64,000 bases of DNA. Origin: Neisseria subflava (GTDB lineage: Bacteria > Pseudomonadota > Gammaproteobacteria > Burkholderiales > Neisseriaceae). The translations under genes were made by a program, and so were the position numbers. The stretch lies in the NCBI RefSeq assembly GCF_024205705.1, contig NZ_CP073115.1:1860001-1924000 (forward strand), given 5' to 3'. The notes under the pieces were generated by a model, which searched no databases, was not told where the DNA came from, and saw only the letters and a list, made by a program, of their open reading frames with translations. This document shows positions 50,816 through 58,708 of the stretch, piece after piece; the stretch's first letter is position 1; each line of letters opens with the position of its first letter.

Positions 50816-53668
50816 TTATTCTTCGTATGCGTCAATCGGCAAGCAGGAGCAAACCAGATTGCGGTCGCCATACACTTCATCTACCCGTTTGACGCTCGGC
50901 CAGAATTTGTGTTCGCGGACGAACGGCAATGGGAAGACAGCTTCTTCGCGGGAGTACGGATGCGCCCATTCGCCGGTTACATCAGACGCGGTATGCGGAG
51001 CATTCACCAGCGGATTGTCCTCTTTCGGCCACTCGCCGCGCTCAACTTTCAGCACTTCCTGTTTAATTTGTTTCAGGGCGGCGATGAAGCGGTCGAGTTC
51101 GGCTTTGCTTTCGCTTTCGGTCGGCTCGATCATCAGCGTACCGGCAACAGGGAAGGAAACCGTCGGCGCGTGGAAGCCATAGTCCATCAGGCGTTTGGCG
51201 ATGTCAGTTTCAGTGATGCCGCTTTCGGCTTTAAGCGGACGCAAATCAACGATACATTCGTGCGCGACGCGGCCGTTTTTGCCTGTATACAGAATCGGAT
51301 AGTCTTCGCTCAGACGTTTGGCAACGTAGTTGGCGTTGAGCAATGCCCAGCGTGTTGCCTGCTCCATGCCTTGTTTGCCCATCATGGTCAGGTACATCCA
51401 AGTAATCGGCAGGATGGACGCAGAACCGAAGGCCGCAGCAGCAACGGCGGTTTGGTCGGCACTGGCGCTGTAGGTGTCGGTCAAAGCGTGTCCCGGTGCA
51501 AACGGGGCAAGGTGGGCTTTCAAACCGATAGGGCCGACGCCCGGACCGCCGCCGCCGTGAGGGATACAGAAGGTTTTGTGCAGGTTCATGTGCAACACGT
51601 CCGCGCCGACTTCAGCAGGCTGCATGATGCCGATTTGGGCGTTGAGGTTGGCGCCGTCCATGTAAACCTGTCCGCCGTTTTCATGGATGATGCGGCAGAT
51701 GTCGCGGATGCCTTCTTCGTACACGCCGTGGGTGGACGGGTAAGTAATCATGATGGCGGACAAAGCGTCGCGGTATTGCTCGGCTTTGGCTTTCAAATCG
51801 TCGATGCTGACGTTGCCGTGTTCGTCGGTATCGACAACGACGACTTTCAAACCCAGCATAGCGGCAGTCGCAGGGTTGGTGCCGTGTGCGGATTTGGGAA
51901 TCAGGCAGATGTGGCGGTGTCCCTCGCCGTTGGCTTCTTGATAGCGGCGGATGGAGAGCATGCCGCTGTATTCGCCCTGCGCGCCGGAGTTGGGCTGGAA
52001 GGAAATCGCGTCAAAGCCGGTGATGGCTTTCAGGCTGTTTTCCATATCAGCAAGCAATTCGCGGTAGCCTGCGGCTTGGTCTTTGGGGGCGTAGGGGTGG
52101 ATGTCGGTGAACTCTGCCCAAGTAATCGGCAACATTTCCGCAGTCGCATTGAGCTTCATGGTGCAGCTGCCCAATGAAATCATGCTGCGGTTCATCGCCA
52201 AGTCGCGGTCTTCGAGTTTTTTCAGGTAGCGCAACATTTCGTGTTCGGTGTGGTAACTGTTGAACACAGGATGTTGCAGAATGTCATCCTGACGCAGCAA
52301 TTCGGCATTCAGACGGCCTTTGACATCATCGGCAAATGTAGCCGTATCTTTGCCGGTAAACGCACGGTACAAATCGACCAAATCTTCGTATGCCGACGTT
52401 TCATGGAATGCAGCCGCAATTTGAGTATCGTTGACGCGGCGCAGGTTGTAACCCGATTCCAAAGCAGCGGCAAACACTTGGTTTGCTTTCTCTTTGCTGC
52501 CGAAATCGACGGTAACGGTATCGAAGAAGACTTTGTGAACCACATTCAGGCCGTCTGAAACCAGCGCATCGGCAAAGGCAGAAGCCAGCGCATGAATGCG
52601 GTTGGCAATGCGTTTCACGCCTTCAGGGCCGTGGTAAACGGCATACATACCGGCCAAGTTCGCCAGCAATGCTTGTGCGGTACAAATATTGGATGTCGCT
52701 TTTTCGCGGCGGATGTGTTGCTCGCGTGTGGACAACGCCATGCGCAGCGCGGGTTTGCCCGATGCGTCTTTGGATACGCCGATGATGCGGCCCGGAGCGG
52801 AACGTTTGAACTCGTCTTTAAACGCGAAATAAGCAGCGTGCGGACCACCAAAGCCCATCGGCACACCGAAGCGTTGGGTATTGCCCAAAGCAATATCTGC
52901 GCCCAATTCAGCCGGAGACTTCAGCAAAACCAAACTCATGATGTCGGCGGCAACGGCCACGATTGTGCCTTTGGCTTTCAGACGGCCGATAACGTCCTGC
53001 AAGTCTTGCACATCGCCATCTTTGCCGACGTATTGGAACAGCGCGCCGAAGTATTCGCCTTCATCCGCTTGGGCAAAATCGCCGACCACCAGTTCAAAGC
53101 CGAAATATTTGGCGCGGGTTTTCATCACGTCCAAAGTTTGCGGATACACGCGCGCATCCACAAAGAAACGCTCGGATTTCACTTTGCCCACGCGGTGCGC
53201 CATCGCCATCGCTTCGGCCGCGGCAGTTGCCTCGTCCAACAAAGACGCGCCTGCCACAGGGAAACCGGTCAAATCGATACACACTTGTTGGAAGTTCAAC
53301 AAAGCTTCCAAACGACCCTGCGCGATTTCCGCCTGATACGGGGTGTAGGCGGTATACCAGCCTGGATTTTCCAATACGTTGCGCAAAATCACATTCGGCA
53401 CGCGGGTCGGGTAATAACCCAAACCGATATAGGACTTATTGATCACGTTTTTAGACGCAATGCCTTTCAATTTCGCCAACGCATCCGCCTCGGTCAGGGC
53501 TTCGGGCAGGTCGAGTTCGGACGGCATACGGATGCTTTGCGGCACAGTATTGCCGACAAAATCATCCATGCTCTTCTCGCCGAGCGCTTCCAAAAGCGCA
53601 GCCTCGTCGCCAAAGCTCAAATGGCGCGCGGCAAATTCGTTCGGGTTGAACAATTCAGATAGTTTCAT
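50816..53668 (-). CDS. gcvP: Glycine dehydrogenase (decarboxylating), P protein
   Basis: GcvP decarboxylates glycine and passes the aminomethyl group to the lipoyl arm of GcvH. The 950-residue protein is the fused alpha-beta form. PLP binds Lys698 in MNLHKTFCIPHGGGGPG. Other marks are YIGLGYYPTRVPNVILRN and ENPGWYTAYTPYQAEIAQGR in the N-terminal half and LGSCTMKLNATAEM in the second half. I chose the ATG at 53668 (MKLSELFNPNEF) with AAGGAG nearby; the longer frame to 53791 has no homology. An in-gene DUS lies at 52548-52559. tag is directly upstream. Confidence 0.96.
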   Translation of the reverse strand: MKLSELFNPNEFAARHLSFGDEAALLEALGEKSMDDFVGNTVPQSIRMPSELDLPEALTEADALAKLKGIASKNVINKSYIGLGYYPTRVPNVILRNVLENPGWYTAYTPYQAEIAQGRLEALLNFQQVCIDLTGFPVAGASLLDEATAAAEAMAMAHRVGKVKSERFFVDARVYPQTLDVMKTRAKYFGFELVVGDFAQADEGEYFGALFQYVGKDGDVQDLQDVIGRLKAKGTIVAVAADIMSLVLLKSPAELGADIALGNTQRFGVPMGFGGPHAAYFAFKDEFKRSAPGRIIGVSKDASGKPALRMALSTREQHIRREKATSNICTAQALLANLAGMYAVYHGPEGVKRIANRIHALASAFADALVSDGLNVVHKVFFDTVTVDFGSKEKANQVFAAALESGYNLRRVNDTQIAAAFHETSAYEDLVDLYRAFTGKDTATFADDVKGRLNAELLRQDDILQHPVFNSYHTEHEMLRYLKKLEDRDLAMNRSMISLGSCTMKLNATAEMLPITWAEFTDIHPYAPKDQAAGYRELLADMENSLKAITGFDAISFQPNSGAQGEYSGMLSIRRYQEANGEGHRHICLIPKSAHGTNPATAAMLGLKVVVVDTDEHGNVSIDDLKAKAEQYRDALSAIMITYPSTHGVYEEGIRDICRIIHENGGQVYMDGANLNAQIGIMQPAEVGADVLHMNLHKTFCIPHGGGGPGVGPIGLKAHLAPFAPGHALTDTYSASADQTAVAAAAFGSASILPITWMYLTMMGKQGMEQATRWALLNANYVAKRLSEDYPILYTGKNGRVAHECIVDLRPLKAESGITETDIAKRLMDYGFHAPTVSFPVAGTLMIEPTESESKAELDRFIAALKQIKQEVLKVERGEWPKEDNPLVNAPHTASDVTGEWAHPYSREEAVFPLPFVREHKFWPSVKRVDEVYGDRNLVCSCLPIDAYEE

Positions 53669-53723
53669 TTCTACTCCTTCGGTGTTATCGATATCAACAC
53701 TGTTTTTTCTTGCAGATGTTGTT

Positions 53724-54275
53724 TCAGACGGCCTCCGCCCACTTTGGACGACATGCCAATATTTCCCTATAAACCGGACAGGTTTCCACATGCGCGCCGG
53801 GTAGGTAGCCGGTACTCATCAGAAATTCGCCGACGATTTCGCCGCCGACAAATTTGAAATGTTTTTTAAACAGCTTCACCCATTCAGCCTTGTCGAGCGG
53901 ATGGTTCGCATCCAGCCAGTTTTTAAATGAGCCGTATTCTTGCTGTATTTGTTTGATTTGTCGCGCGTTATAAATGGCTGCGTTGATTTTCAGGCGGTTG
54001 CGGACGATGCCTGCATCGGCAAGCAGTCTCTCAATATCGGCCTCGTCAAATGCGGCGACCGTATCGATGTCGAAACCTTTAAATGCCGTCTGAAATGCCT
54101 GCTGCTTCTTCAGCATCAGCGTCCAGCTCAATCCTGCCTGATTGATTTCCAACACCAGCCGCTCAAACAATTCATTGTCGTCCTCAATCGGAAAACCGTA
54201 TTGCGTGTCGTGATAATGTTGGTTGGGGTTGTCCGTATCGTCGGGTAGCGTGGCGACAAATTCGCAGTAATTCAT
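53724..54275 (-). CDS. tag: DNA-3-methyladenine glycosylase I
   Basis: Tag removes 3-methyladenine from DNA. The 183-residue protein shows the Tag pattern: YHDTQYGFPIEDDNELFERLVLEINQAGLSWTLMLKKQQAF, IERLLADAGIVRNRLKINAAIYNA and FKFVGGEIVGEFLMSTGYL, and ends near HVETCPVYRE. I chose the ATG at 54275 (MNYCEFV); no good ribosome site precedes it. An exact AT-DUS at 54083-54094 encodes part of FQTAF. The stop TGA lies inside a DUS at 53723-53734. It is inserted between gcvP and gcvH. Confidence 0.87.
   Translation of the reverse strand: MNYCEFVATLPDDTDNPNQHYHDTQYGFPIEDDNELFERLVLEINQAGLSWTLMLKKQQAFQTAFKGFDIDTVAAFDEADIERLLADAGIVRNRLKINAAIYNARQIKQIQQEYGSFKNWLDANHPLDKAEWVKLFKKHFKFVGGEIVGEFLMSTGYLPGAHVETCPVYREILACRPKWAEAV
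54083..54094 (+). repeat. AT-form DUS inside tag
   Basis: Exact ATGCCGTCTGAA within the tag coding sequence, where it encodes part of FQTAF. Confidence 0.9.
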
Positions 54276-54300
54276 GTTTATTGAGGAAAAATTGAAACAA

Positions 54301-54331
54301 AGGCCGTCTGAAAGCATTTTTCAGACGACCT
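54301..54331 (-). terminator. Mixed-dialect DUS hairpin after gcvH
   Basis: AG-DUS AGGCCGTCTGAA at 54301-54312 is paired with the complement of AGGTCGTCTGAA at 54320-54331, giving one G-U or A-C position in the stem. It is 52 bases past the gcvH stop. Confidence 0.6.
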
Positions 54332-54382
54332 AAGACCTGCAATATCAAACAGATAAAAAACCTGTTTGGATGTTTGCAAAAA

Positions 54383-54769
54383 TCAAGCTACTTCGCCTGC
54401 ATATTGTTCGGCAGTCAGCAGACCGTCGTAATCGGCAGGGTTGGCAGGTTTGATTTTGAAGAACCAGCCTGCGCCGTAAGGATCGCTGTTGGCAGTTTCC
54501 GGAGCGCTTGGCAAATCTTCGTTGACGGCAACGATTTCGCCTGCAATCGGCGCGTACACGTCAGATGCGGCTTTTACAGACTCAACCACACCGGCTTGTT
54601 CTTCGGCAGCCAGGTTTGCACCGACTTCTGGCAGCTCGACGAACACGATGTCGCCCAACAGCTCTTGCGCATGGTGGGTAATGCCGACGGTAACGGTACC
54701 GTCGTCTTCAAGGCGCAGCCATTCGTGGCTGGCAACGTATTTCAGTTCGGCTGGGATGTTGTTGCTCAT
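54383..54769 (-). CDS. gcvH: Glycine cleavage system H protein
   Basis: GcvH carries the lipoyl arm that shuttles the aminomethyl group between GcvP and GcvT. The 128-residue protein has KYVASHEWLRLEDDGTVTVGIT at the start, GDIVFVELPEVG, and the lipoylation site Lys66 in VVESVKAASDVYAPI. I chose the ATG at 54769 (MSNNIPAEL), GGAG nine bases upstream; an in-frame Met four codons before is possible. An AT-DUS sits in the leader at 54800-54811. Confidence 0.95.
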   Translation of the reverse strand: MSNNIPAELKYVASHEWLRLEDDGTVTVGITHHAQELLGDIVFVELPEVGANLAAEEQAGVVESVKAASDVYAPIAGEIVAVNEDLPSAPETANSDPYGAGWFFKIKPANPADYDGLLTAEQYAGEVA

Positions 54770-54799
54770 GGTTTGATACTCCATTGATAGGGGGTTATT

Positions 54800-54811
54800 T
54801 TCAGACGGCAT
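54800..54811 (-). repeat. AT-form DUS in the gcvH leader
   Basis: Exact ATGCCGTCTGAA on the minus strand, about 31 bases before the gcvH start. Confidence 0.9.
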
Positions 54812-54820
54812 CTGCTCAGC

Positions 54821-55438
54821 TTAGCGTGCGCAGATACCTCGTGCGATTAATTCTTCCAAGCGTCCGTAATGGACGGCAATCATATTGTTTTTATCTTGTT
54901 CCAATTTTTGCTTTTGGGCGGAAGGAAGTTTAGGGGATGCAGAATAATCCAAATATGCTTCGTTTATCTTGCGCTTGTTACTTGCCATTACGCCGCTTGC
55001 GCGGAATACAACGATTCCTTGTTTGGACCTCATATTGTCTGCAACGGCAACCTTCAGGCCTTTGTTGCGGTAATCTGCACAAATGCCTGTAACTGCCGAT
55101 ACTTTATCCACTTCAACTGTTCCCGCATAACGGCTGAACGCATACAGGGTAAATGATTTCGCTTGCGACAATGATTTCAGGTCGGAAGCACGGCTTCTAC
55201 CCTTATTATCTTGCACGGCAATACTCAAATCATCATTCATGCGGATAATATCAAGGGCATATTCCCCGTCTATCGTCACCTCACCGGCAATCTTTCCATT
55301 GCCGCCAACGGTTTTCATAAATGTTGCAGTACGAGATTTTCCTTCTGTATCGAAAAACATCAATCCGCGCTCGCCTGCAGACGAAGCGCAAGCCGATAAC
55401 ATAAATACCAACAATAAATTGCAGAAGGTTGCTTTCAT
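54821..55438 (-). CDS. Uncharacterised lipoprotein in the gcv cluster
   Basis: I do not recognise this 205-residue protein. It has a lipoprotein signal peptide with LSAC and lipidated Cys17. The mature part has two further Cys (GICADYRNKG and the C-terminal RGICAR) that may pair. No transmembrane segment follows. I chose the ATG at 55438; an upstream frame begins only with TTG. It lies between gcvT and gcvH in the same direction. No link of its function to glycine can be seen. Confidence 0.75.
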   Translation of the reverse strand: MKATFCNLLLVFMLSACASSAGERGLMFFDTEGKSRTATFMKTVGGNGKIAGEVTIDGEYALDIIRMNDDLSIAVQDNKGRSRASDLKSLSQAKSFTLYAFSRYAGTVEVDKVSAVTGICADYRNKGLKVAVADNMRSKQGIVVFRASGVMASNKRKINEAYLDYSASPKLPSAQKQKLEQDKNNMIAVHYGRLEELIARGICAR

Positions 55439-55465
55439 AGGAAATAACAATTCCTTAAAACCTGC

Positions 55466-55502
55466 TTTCAGACGGCCCTTAACAAATAAAGGCCGTCTGA
55501 AC
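55466..55502 (-). terminator. DUS hairpin after gcvT
   Basis: Exact AG-DUS at 55490-55501 pairs with TTCAGACGGCCC at 55467-55478, one mismatch at the end. It lies six bases past the gcvT stop. Confidence 0.7.
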
Positions 55503-55507
55503 CGATA

Positions 55508-56608
55508 TTAATCAAACTGTTTTTGACCGTTGCGGACGAACGGCAGCTTCAGTACGCGCACGTCTACTTCTTTGCCGCGAATCAGGACTTTGGCGGTATC
55601 TCCATCAAAATCTTTCGGTACGCGCGCGATGGCGATGGATTGTTTCAGGCTTGGAGAGAATACGCCGCTGGTGGTTTCGCCTTGGCCTTTGTCGGTCAAC
55701 ACTTCCATATGCGCGCGCAGGATGCCGCCTTTTTCGAGCAACAGGCCGACCTGTTTCACGGTAACGCCTTTTTCTTTCAATGCCAGCAAGGCGGCTTTAC
55801 CTACGAAGTCGCGGCTTTCATCTTTCAAGTCAACGGTCCAACCCATGCCTGCTTCGAGCGGGCTGGTATTGTCGTCCATATCGTTGCCATAAAGGTTCAT
55901 ACCGGCTTCCATGCGCAGGGTGTCGCGTGCGCCGAGGCCGCAAGGCTGTACGCCTGCTGCTTGCAGGGCTTTGAAGAATGCGACGGCTTCAGTGCCGGGC
56001 AGGATGACTTCGACGCCGTCTTCGCCGGTATAGCCTGTACGGGCGACAAACCAGTCGTTGCCCAAGTCTGCACCTTGGAACGGTTTGAGACCGTGAATCA
56101 CGTCCGCCCATTCAGGTTTGACGGTCAGGAGTTTTTCGATGGCTTTCGGGCCTTGTACGGCGAGCATGCCGAGGTCGTAGCGCGGATTGAAGGCAACGCC
56201 GAACTCTTGTCCGACTTTGTGGAATTGCGCCGTATCTTTTTCGCGGGTCGCGCCGTTGGACACGATGCGGTATTGGGTTTCGGCTTCATTGGTGCGGTAA
56301 ACAATCAAGTCGTCAATCACGCCACCGTTGTCGTTGAGCAAAGCGGAATAAAGGGCTTTGCCGACAAAAGCGAGTTTGGCGACATCGTTGGCAATCAATT
56401 TGCGAAAAAAGGCTTTGGCATTTGCGCCTGCTACGTCGGTAACGAGCATGTGTGATACGTCAAACATACCGGCGTCGGTGCGCACGGCTTCGTGTTCGGC
56501 GATTTGTGAACCATAATGGATGGGCAGCTCCCAGCCGGCAAAATCGACCAGCTTCGCGCCTGCATCTTGATGGGCTTGATGAAATGGGGTGGTTTTCAGA
56601 GCAGTCAT
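55508..56608 (-). CDS. gcvT: Aminomethyltransferase (glycine cleavage T protein)
   Basis: GcvT releases ammonia from aminomethyl-lipoyl GcvH and passes the methylene group to tetrahydrofolate. The 366-residue protein opens with TPFHQAHQDAGAKLVDFAGWELPIHYGSQIAEHEAVR. FDVSHMLVTDVAGANA is near the folate-binding loop, and ARTGYTGEDGVEVIL and GARDTLRMEAGMNLYGNDM are conserved. I chose the ATG at 56608; the frame extends two codons upstream only by TTG. A tandem glycine riboswitch and a clear promoter lie upstream. Confidence 0.96.
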   Translation of the reverse strand: MTALKTTPFHQAHQDAGAKLVDFAGWELPIHYGSQIAEHEAVRTDAGMFDVSHMLVTDVAGANAKAFFRKLIANDVAKLAFVGKALYSALLNDNGGVIDDLIVYRTNEAETQYRIVSNGATREKDTAQFHKVGQEFGVAFNPRYDLGMLAVQGPKAIEKLLTVKPEWADVIHGLKPFQGADLGNDWFVARTGYTGEDGVEVILPGTEAVAFFKALQAAGVQPCGLGARDTLRMEAGMNLYGNDMDDNTSPLEAGMGWTVDLKDESRDFVGKAALLALKEKGVTVKQVGLLLEKGGILRAHMEVLTDKGQGETTSGVFSPSLKQSIAIARVPKDFDGDTAKVLIRGKEVDVRVLKLPFVRNGQKQFD

Positions 56609-56665
56609 TCTCAAGTTTCTCCGGATTTTTTGTTCAGATGCCGCCCGCGCACCTGTGCGCGGATG

Positions 56666-56812
56666 ACCCTATCTGTCCTTGAACCTGAGATTTTCGGCCG
56701 TATCCGCATGATGGCAAACCAGTCTGCTCACTGCTTTGCGCGGTTGTCTGAATGGTGGTTCAGACGGCCTTCTCCCCTTCGGTGGACGTTATTCTAACGC
56801 CGCTCTCCAGAT
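56666..56812 (-). promoter_or_regulatory. Glycine riboswitch, second aptamer
   Basis: On the minus strand GGAGAG (complement near 56803) starts the aptamer, CCGAAGGGG follows, and CTCAGGTTCAAGGACAG closes it, all hallmarks of glycine aptamers. Its variable arm holds an exact AG-DUS (complement of 56759-56770) facing a degenerate copy, so the arm is DUS-built. Downstream a GC-rich hairpin at about 56644-56662 precedes the ribosome site without a clear U run, which hints at translational control. Confidence 0.85.
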
Positions 56813-56825
56813 TGTTTGTTTCAAT

Positions 56826-56907
56826 GTGCAGTCCCTGATACCTGAGCGATTTAAGGGTGTCTGCGCCTTCGGTGGTTACATTGTAGTTGGGTGTAACACT
56901 CTCCTGC
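56826..56907 (-). promoter_or_regulatory. Glycine riboswitch, first aptamer
   Basis: On the minus strand GGAGAG near 56901 leads through a stem (GTGTTACA and TGTAAC) to ACCGAAGGCGCAG, and the aptamer ends with CTCAGGTATCAGGGACTG. It is the compact partner of the second aptamer in the usual tandem arrangement of cooperatively binding glycine riboswitches. Confidence 0.85.
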
Positions 56908-56917
56908 ACATTTCCCG

Positions 56918-56946
56918 ATTATGTCTTGAATCGGCAGTTTGGGCAA
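56918..56946 (-). promoter_or_regulatory. Promoter of the gcvT riboswitch transcript
   Basis: On the minus strand TTGCCC (complement of 56941-56946) and CATAAT (complement of 56918-56923) are 17 bases apart. The start would fall near 56911, just before the first aptamer. Confidence 0.65.
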
Positions 56947-56952
56947 GTAGCC

Positions 56953-56986
56953 GACGAATATTTATGATGTGAATATTCGTCTTTTT
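56953..56986 (+). terminator. Palindromic hairpin upstream of the gcvT promoter
   Basis: GACGAATATT and AATATTCGTC pair around nine bases and are followed by five T residues on the plus strand. No plus-strand gene ends here. It may insulate ubiB, end an antisense transcript, or be an operator. Confidence 0.5.
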
Positions 56987-57055
56987 ATTGGGGCGGCAAA
57001 ATCTGAGCCTTTATAAAATTGTTCACTATGCGGCAAATGTTTTTGCAAAAGTCTC

Positions 57056-57067
57056 AGGCCGTCTGAA
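57056..57067 (+). repeat. AG-form DNA uptake sequence
   Basis: Exact AGGCCGTCTGAA between the gcvT leader and ubiB. A TATAAT at 57088-57093 just after it may be the ubiB -10. Confidence 0.85.
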
Positions 57068-57121
57068 GCCCTTACCTGTTTTTCCTATATAATTCTGTTT
57101 TTCGATTTATCTGCGTCCATC

Positions 57122-58633
57122 ATGAACCGCCTCAAACGCATTAAAACCATCCTCTGCACGCTCTACCGCTACCGCCTTGCCGAGCTGATTGCCTCGCTGG
57201 TCCATCCGGGTTGGGCGCGGACTTTCCTCAATATGCTGCCGCAGTCGTCCAAGTTCAAACACGAGACGCCTGCCGTACGCCTGCGTTTGGCGTTGGAAAG
57301 CCTGGGGCCGATTTTCATCAAATTCGGACAGGTATTGTCCACGCGCCCCGATTTGATTCCGCACGATTACGCGGTCGAACTGGCAAGGCTGCAAGACAAA
57401 GTGCCGCCGTTTGACGCGCAGCTTTCGCGCTCGCAAATCGAAAAATCACTGGGACAATCCATCGACACTTTATACGCGGAATTTGAAACCGAGCCTGTCG
57501 CCAGCGCGTCCATCGCCCAAGTACACAAAGCCCGCCTGCATTCGGGCGAACAAGTCGCAGTGAAAGTCTTGCGCCCCAACCTTTTGCCCGTTATCGAACA
57601 GGATTTGTCGCTGATGCGCTTTGGTGCAGGCTGGGTAGAGCGTTTGTTTTCAGACGGCAAGCGTTTGAAGCCGCGCGAAGTGGTGGCCGAATTTGATAAA
57701 TACCTGCACGATGAATTGGACTTGATGCGCGAAGCCGCCAATGCCAGCCAGCTCGGTCGCAATTTCCAAAACAGCAATATGCTGATTGTGCCGAAGGTGT
57801 TTTACGACTACTGCACCAGCGACGTGCTGACCATCGAATGGATGGACGGCACACCGGTATCCGATATCGCCAAACTCAAAGCAGACGGCATTAATTTGCA
57901 CAAACTTGCCGATTACGGTGTGGAAATCTTCTTCACACAAGTCTTCCGCGACGGTTTTTTCCATGCGGATATGCACCCCGGCAACATTCTGGTCGCCGCC
58001 GACAACCGCTACATCGCCCTCGATTTCGGCATTGTCGGCACGCTGACCGACTACGACAAGCGCTATCTCGCCATCAACTTCCTCGCCTTCTTCAACCGCG
58101 ATTACCACCGCGTCGCCACCGCCCATATCGAATCGGGCTGGGTACCTGCCGACACGCGTGCGGAAGAATTGGAAGCCGCCGTCCGCGCCGTGTGCGAACC
58201 GGTGTTCAACAAACCGATTTCGCAAATTTCCTTCGGCTTGGTGCTGATGCGCCTGTTTGAAGTCAGCCGTCGCTTCAATGTCGAAATCCAACCACAGCTG
58301 GTATTGCTGCAGAAAACACTGCTCAACATCGAAGGCTTAGGCCGCCAACTCGATCCCGATTTGGACTTGTGGAAAACCGCCAAACCGTTTTTGGTGCGCT
58401 GGATGAACGAACAGGTCGGCCCCAAAGCCCTTTGGCGCAACCTCAAAAACGAAGCCCCCGACTGGGCGCAAATCATCCCTTCCCTGCCGCGCAAAATCAG
58501 TGCGCTGATTGATGAAAACCGCCAGCAGGAAATGCGCGATGCCTATGTGCATCTGGTCAAAGTACAGCAACGCCAAAGCCTGTGGCTGGGTGTGATTGCG
58601 GTTGTTTTGTTGCTGATTTTGCTGTTTAAGTAA
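57122..58633 (+). CDS. ubiB: Ubiquinone biosynthesis kinase-like protein UbiB
   Basis: UbiB is an atypical protein-kinase-like ATPase of the ABC1/ADCK family needed for ubiquinone synthesis. The 503-residue protein carries the family KxGQ motif as FIKFGQVLSTRPDLIP, an ATP region with VAVKVLRPN, the ExD segment, MHPGNILVAADNRYIALDFGIVGTL with the DFG-like site, and a C-terminal membrane anchor (LWLGVIAVVLLLILLFK). The ATG at 57122 has no strong ribosome site. It stands alone with a DUS terminator. Confidence 0.94.
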   Translation: MNRLKRIKTILCTLYRYRLAELIASLVHPGWARTFLNMLPQSSKFKHETPAVRLRLALESLGPIFIKFGQVLSTRPDLIPHDYAVELARLQDKVPPFDAQLSRSQIEKSLGQSIDTLYAEFETEPVASASIAQVHKARLHSGEQVAVKVLRPNLLPVIEQDLSLMRFGAGWVERLFSDGKRLKPREVVAEFDKYLHDELDLMREAANASQLGRNFQNSNMLIVPKVFYDYCTSDVLTIEWMDGTPVSDIAKLKADGINLHKLADYGVEIFFTQVFRDGFFHADMHPGNILVAADNRYIALDFGIVGTLTDYDKRYLAINFLAFFNRDYHRVATAHIESGWVPADTRAEELEAAVRAVCEPVFNKPISQISFGLVLMRLFEVSRRFNVEIQPQLVLLQKTLLNIEGLGRQLDPDLDLWKTAKPFLVRWMNEQVGPKALWRNLKNEAPDWAQIIPSLPRKISALIDENRQQEMRDAYVHLVKVQQRQSLWLGVIAVVLLLILLFK

Positions 58634-58662
58634 AACTGAAATACAGCTTTAAACGACATAAC

Positions 58663-58699
58663 AAAGGCCGTCTGAAATCGATTTTCAGACGGCCTTTTA
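58663..58699. terminator. Bidirectional DUS hairpin between ubiB and clcA
   Basis: Exact AG-DUS at 58665-58676 and complement at 58684-58695 with flanking A/T pairs. It lies between convergent genes. Confidence 0.8.
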
Positions 58700-58708
58700 T
58701 ATGCCGAC

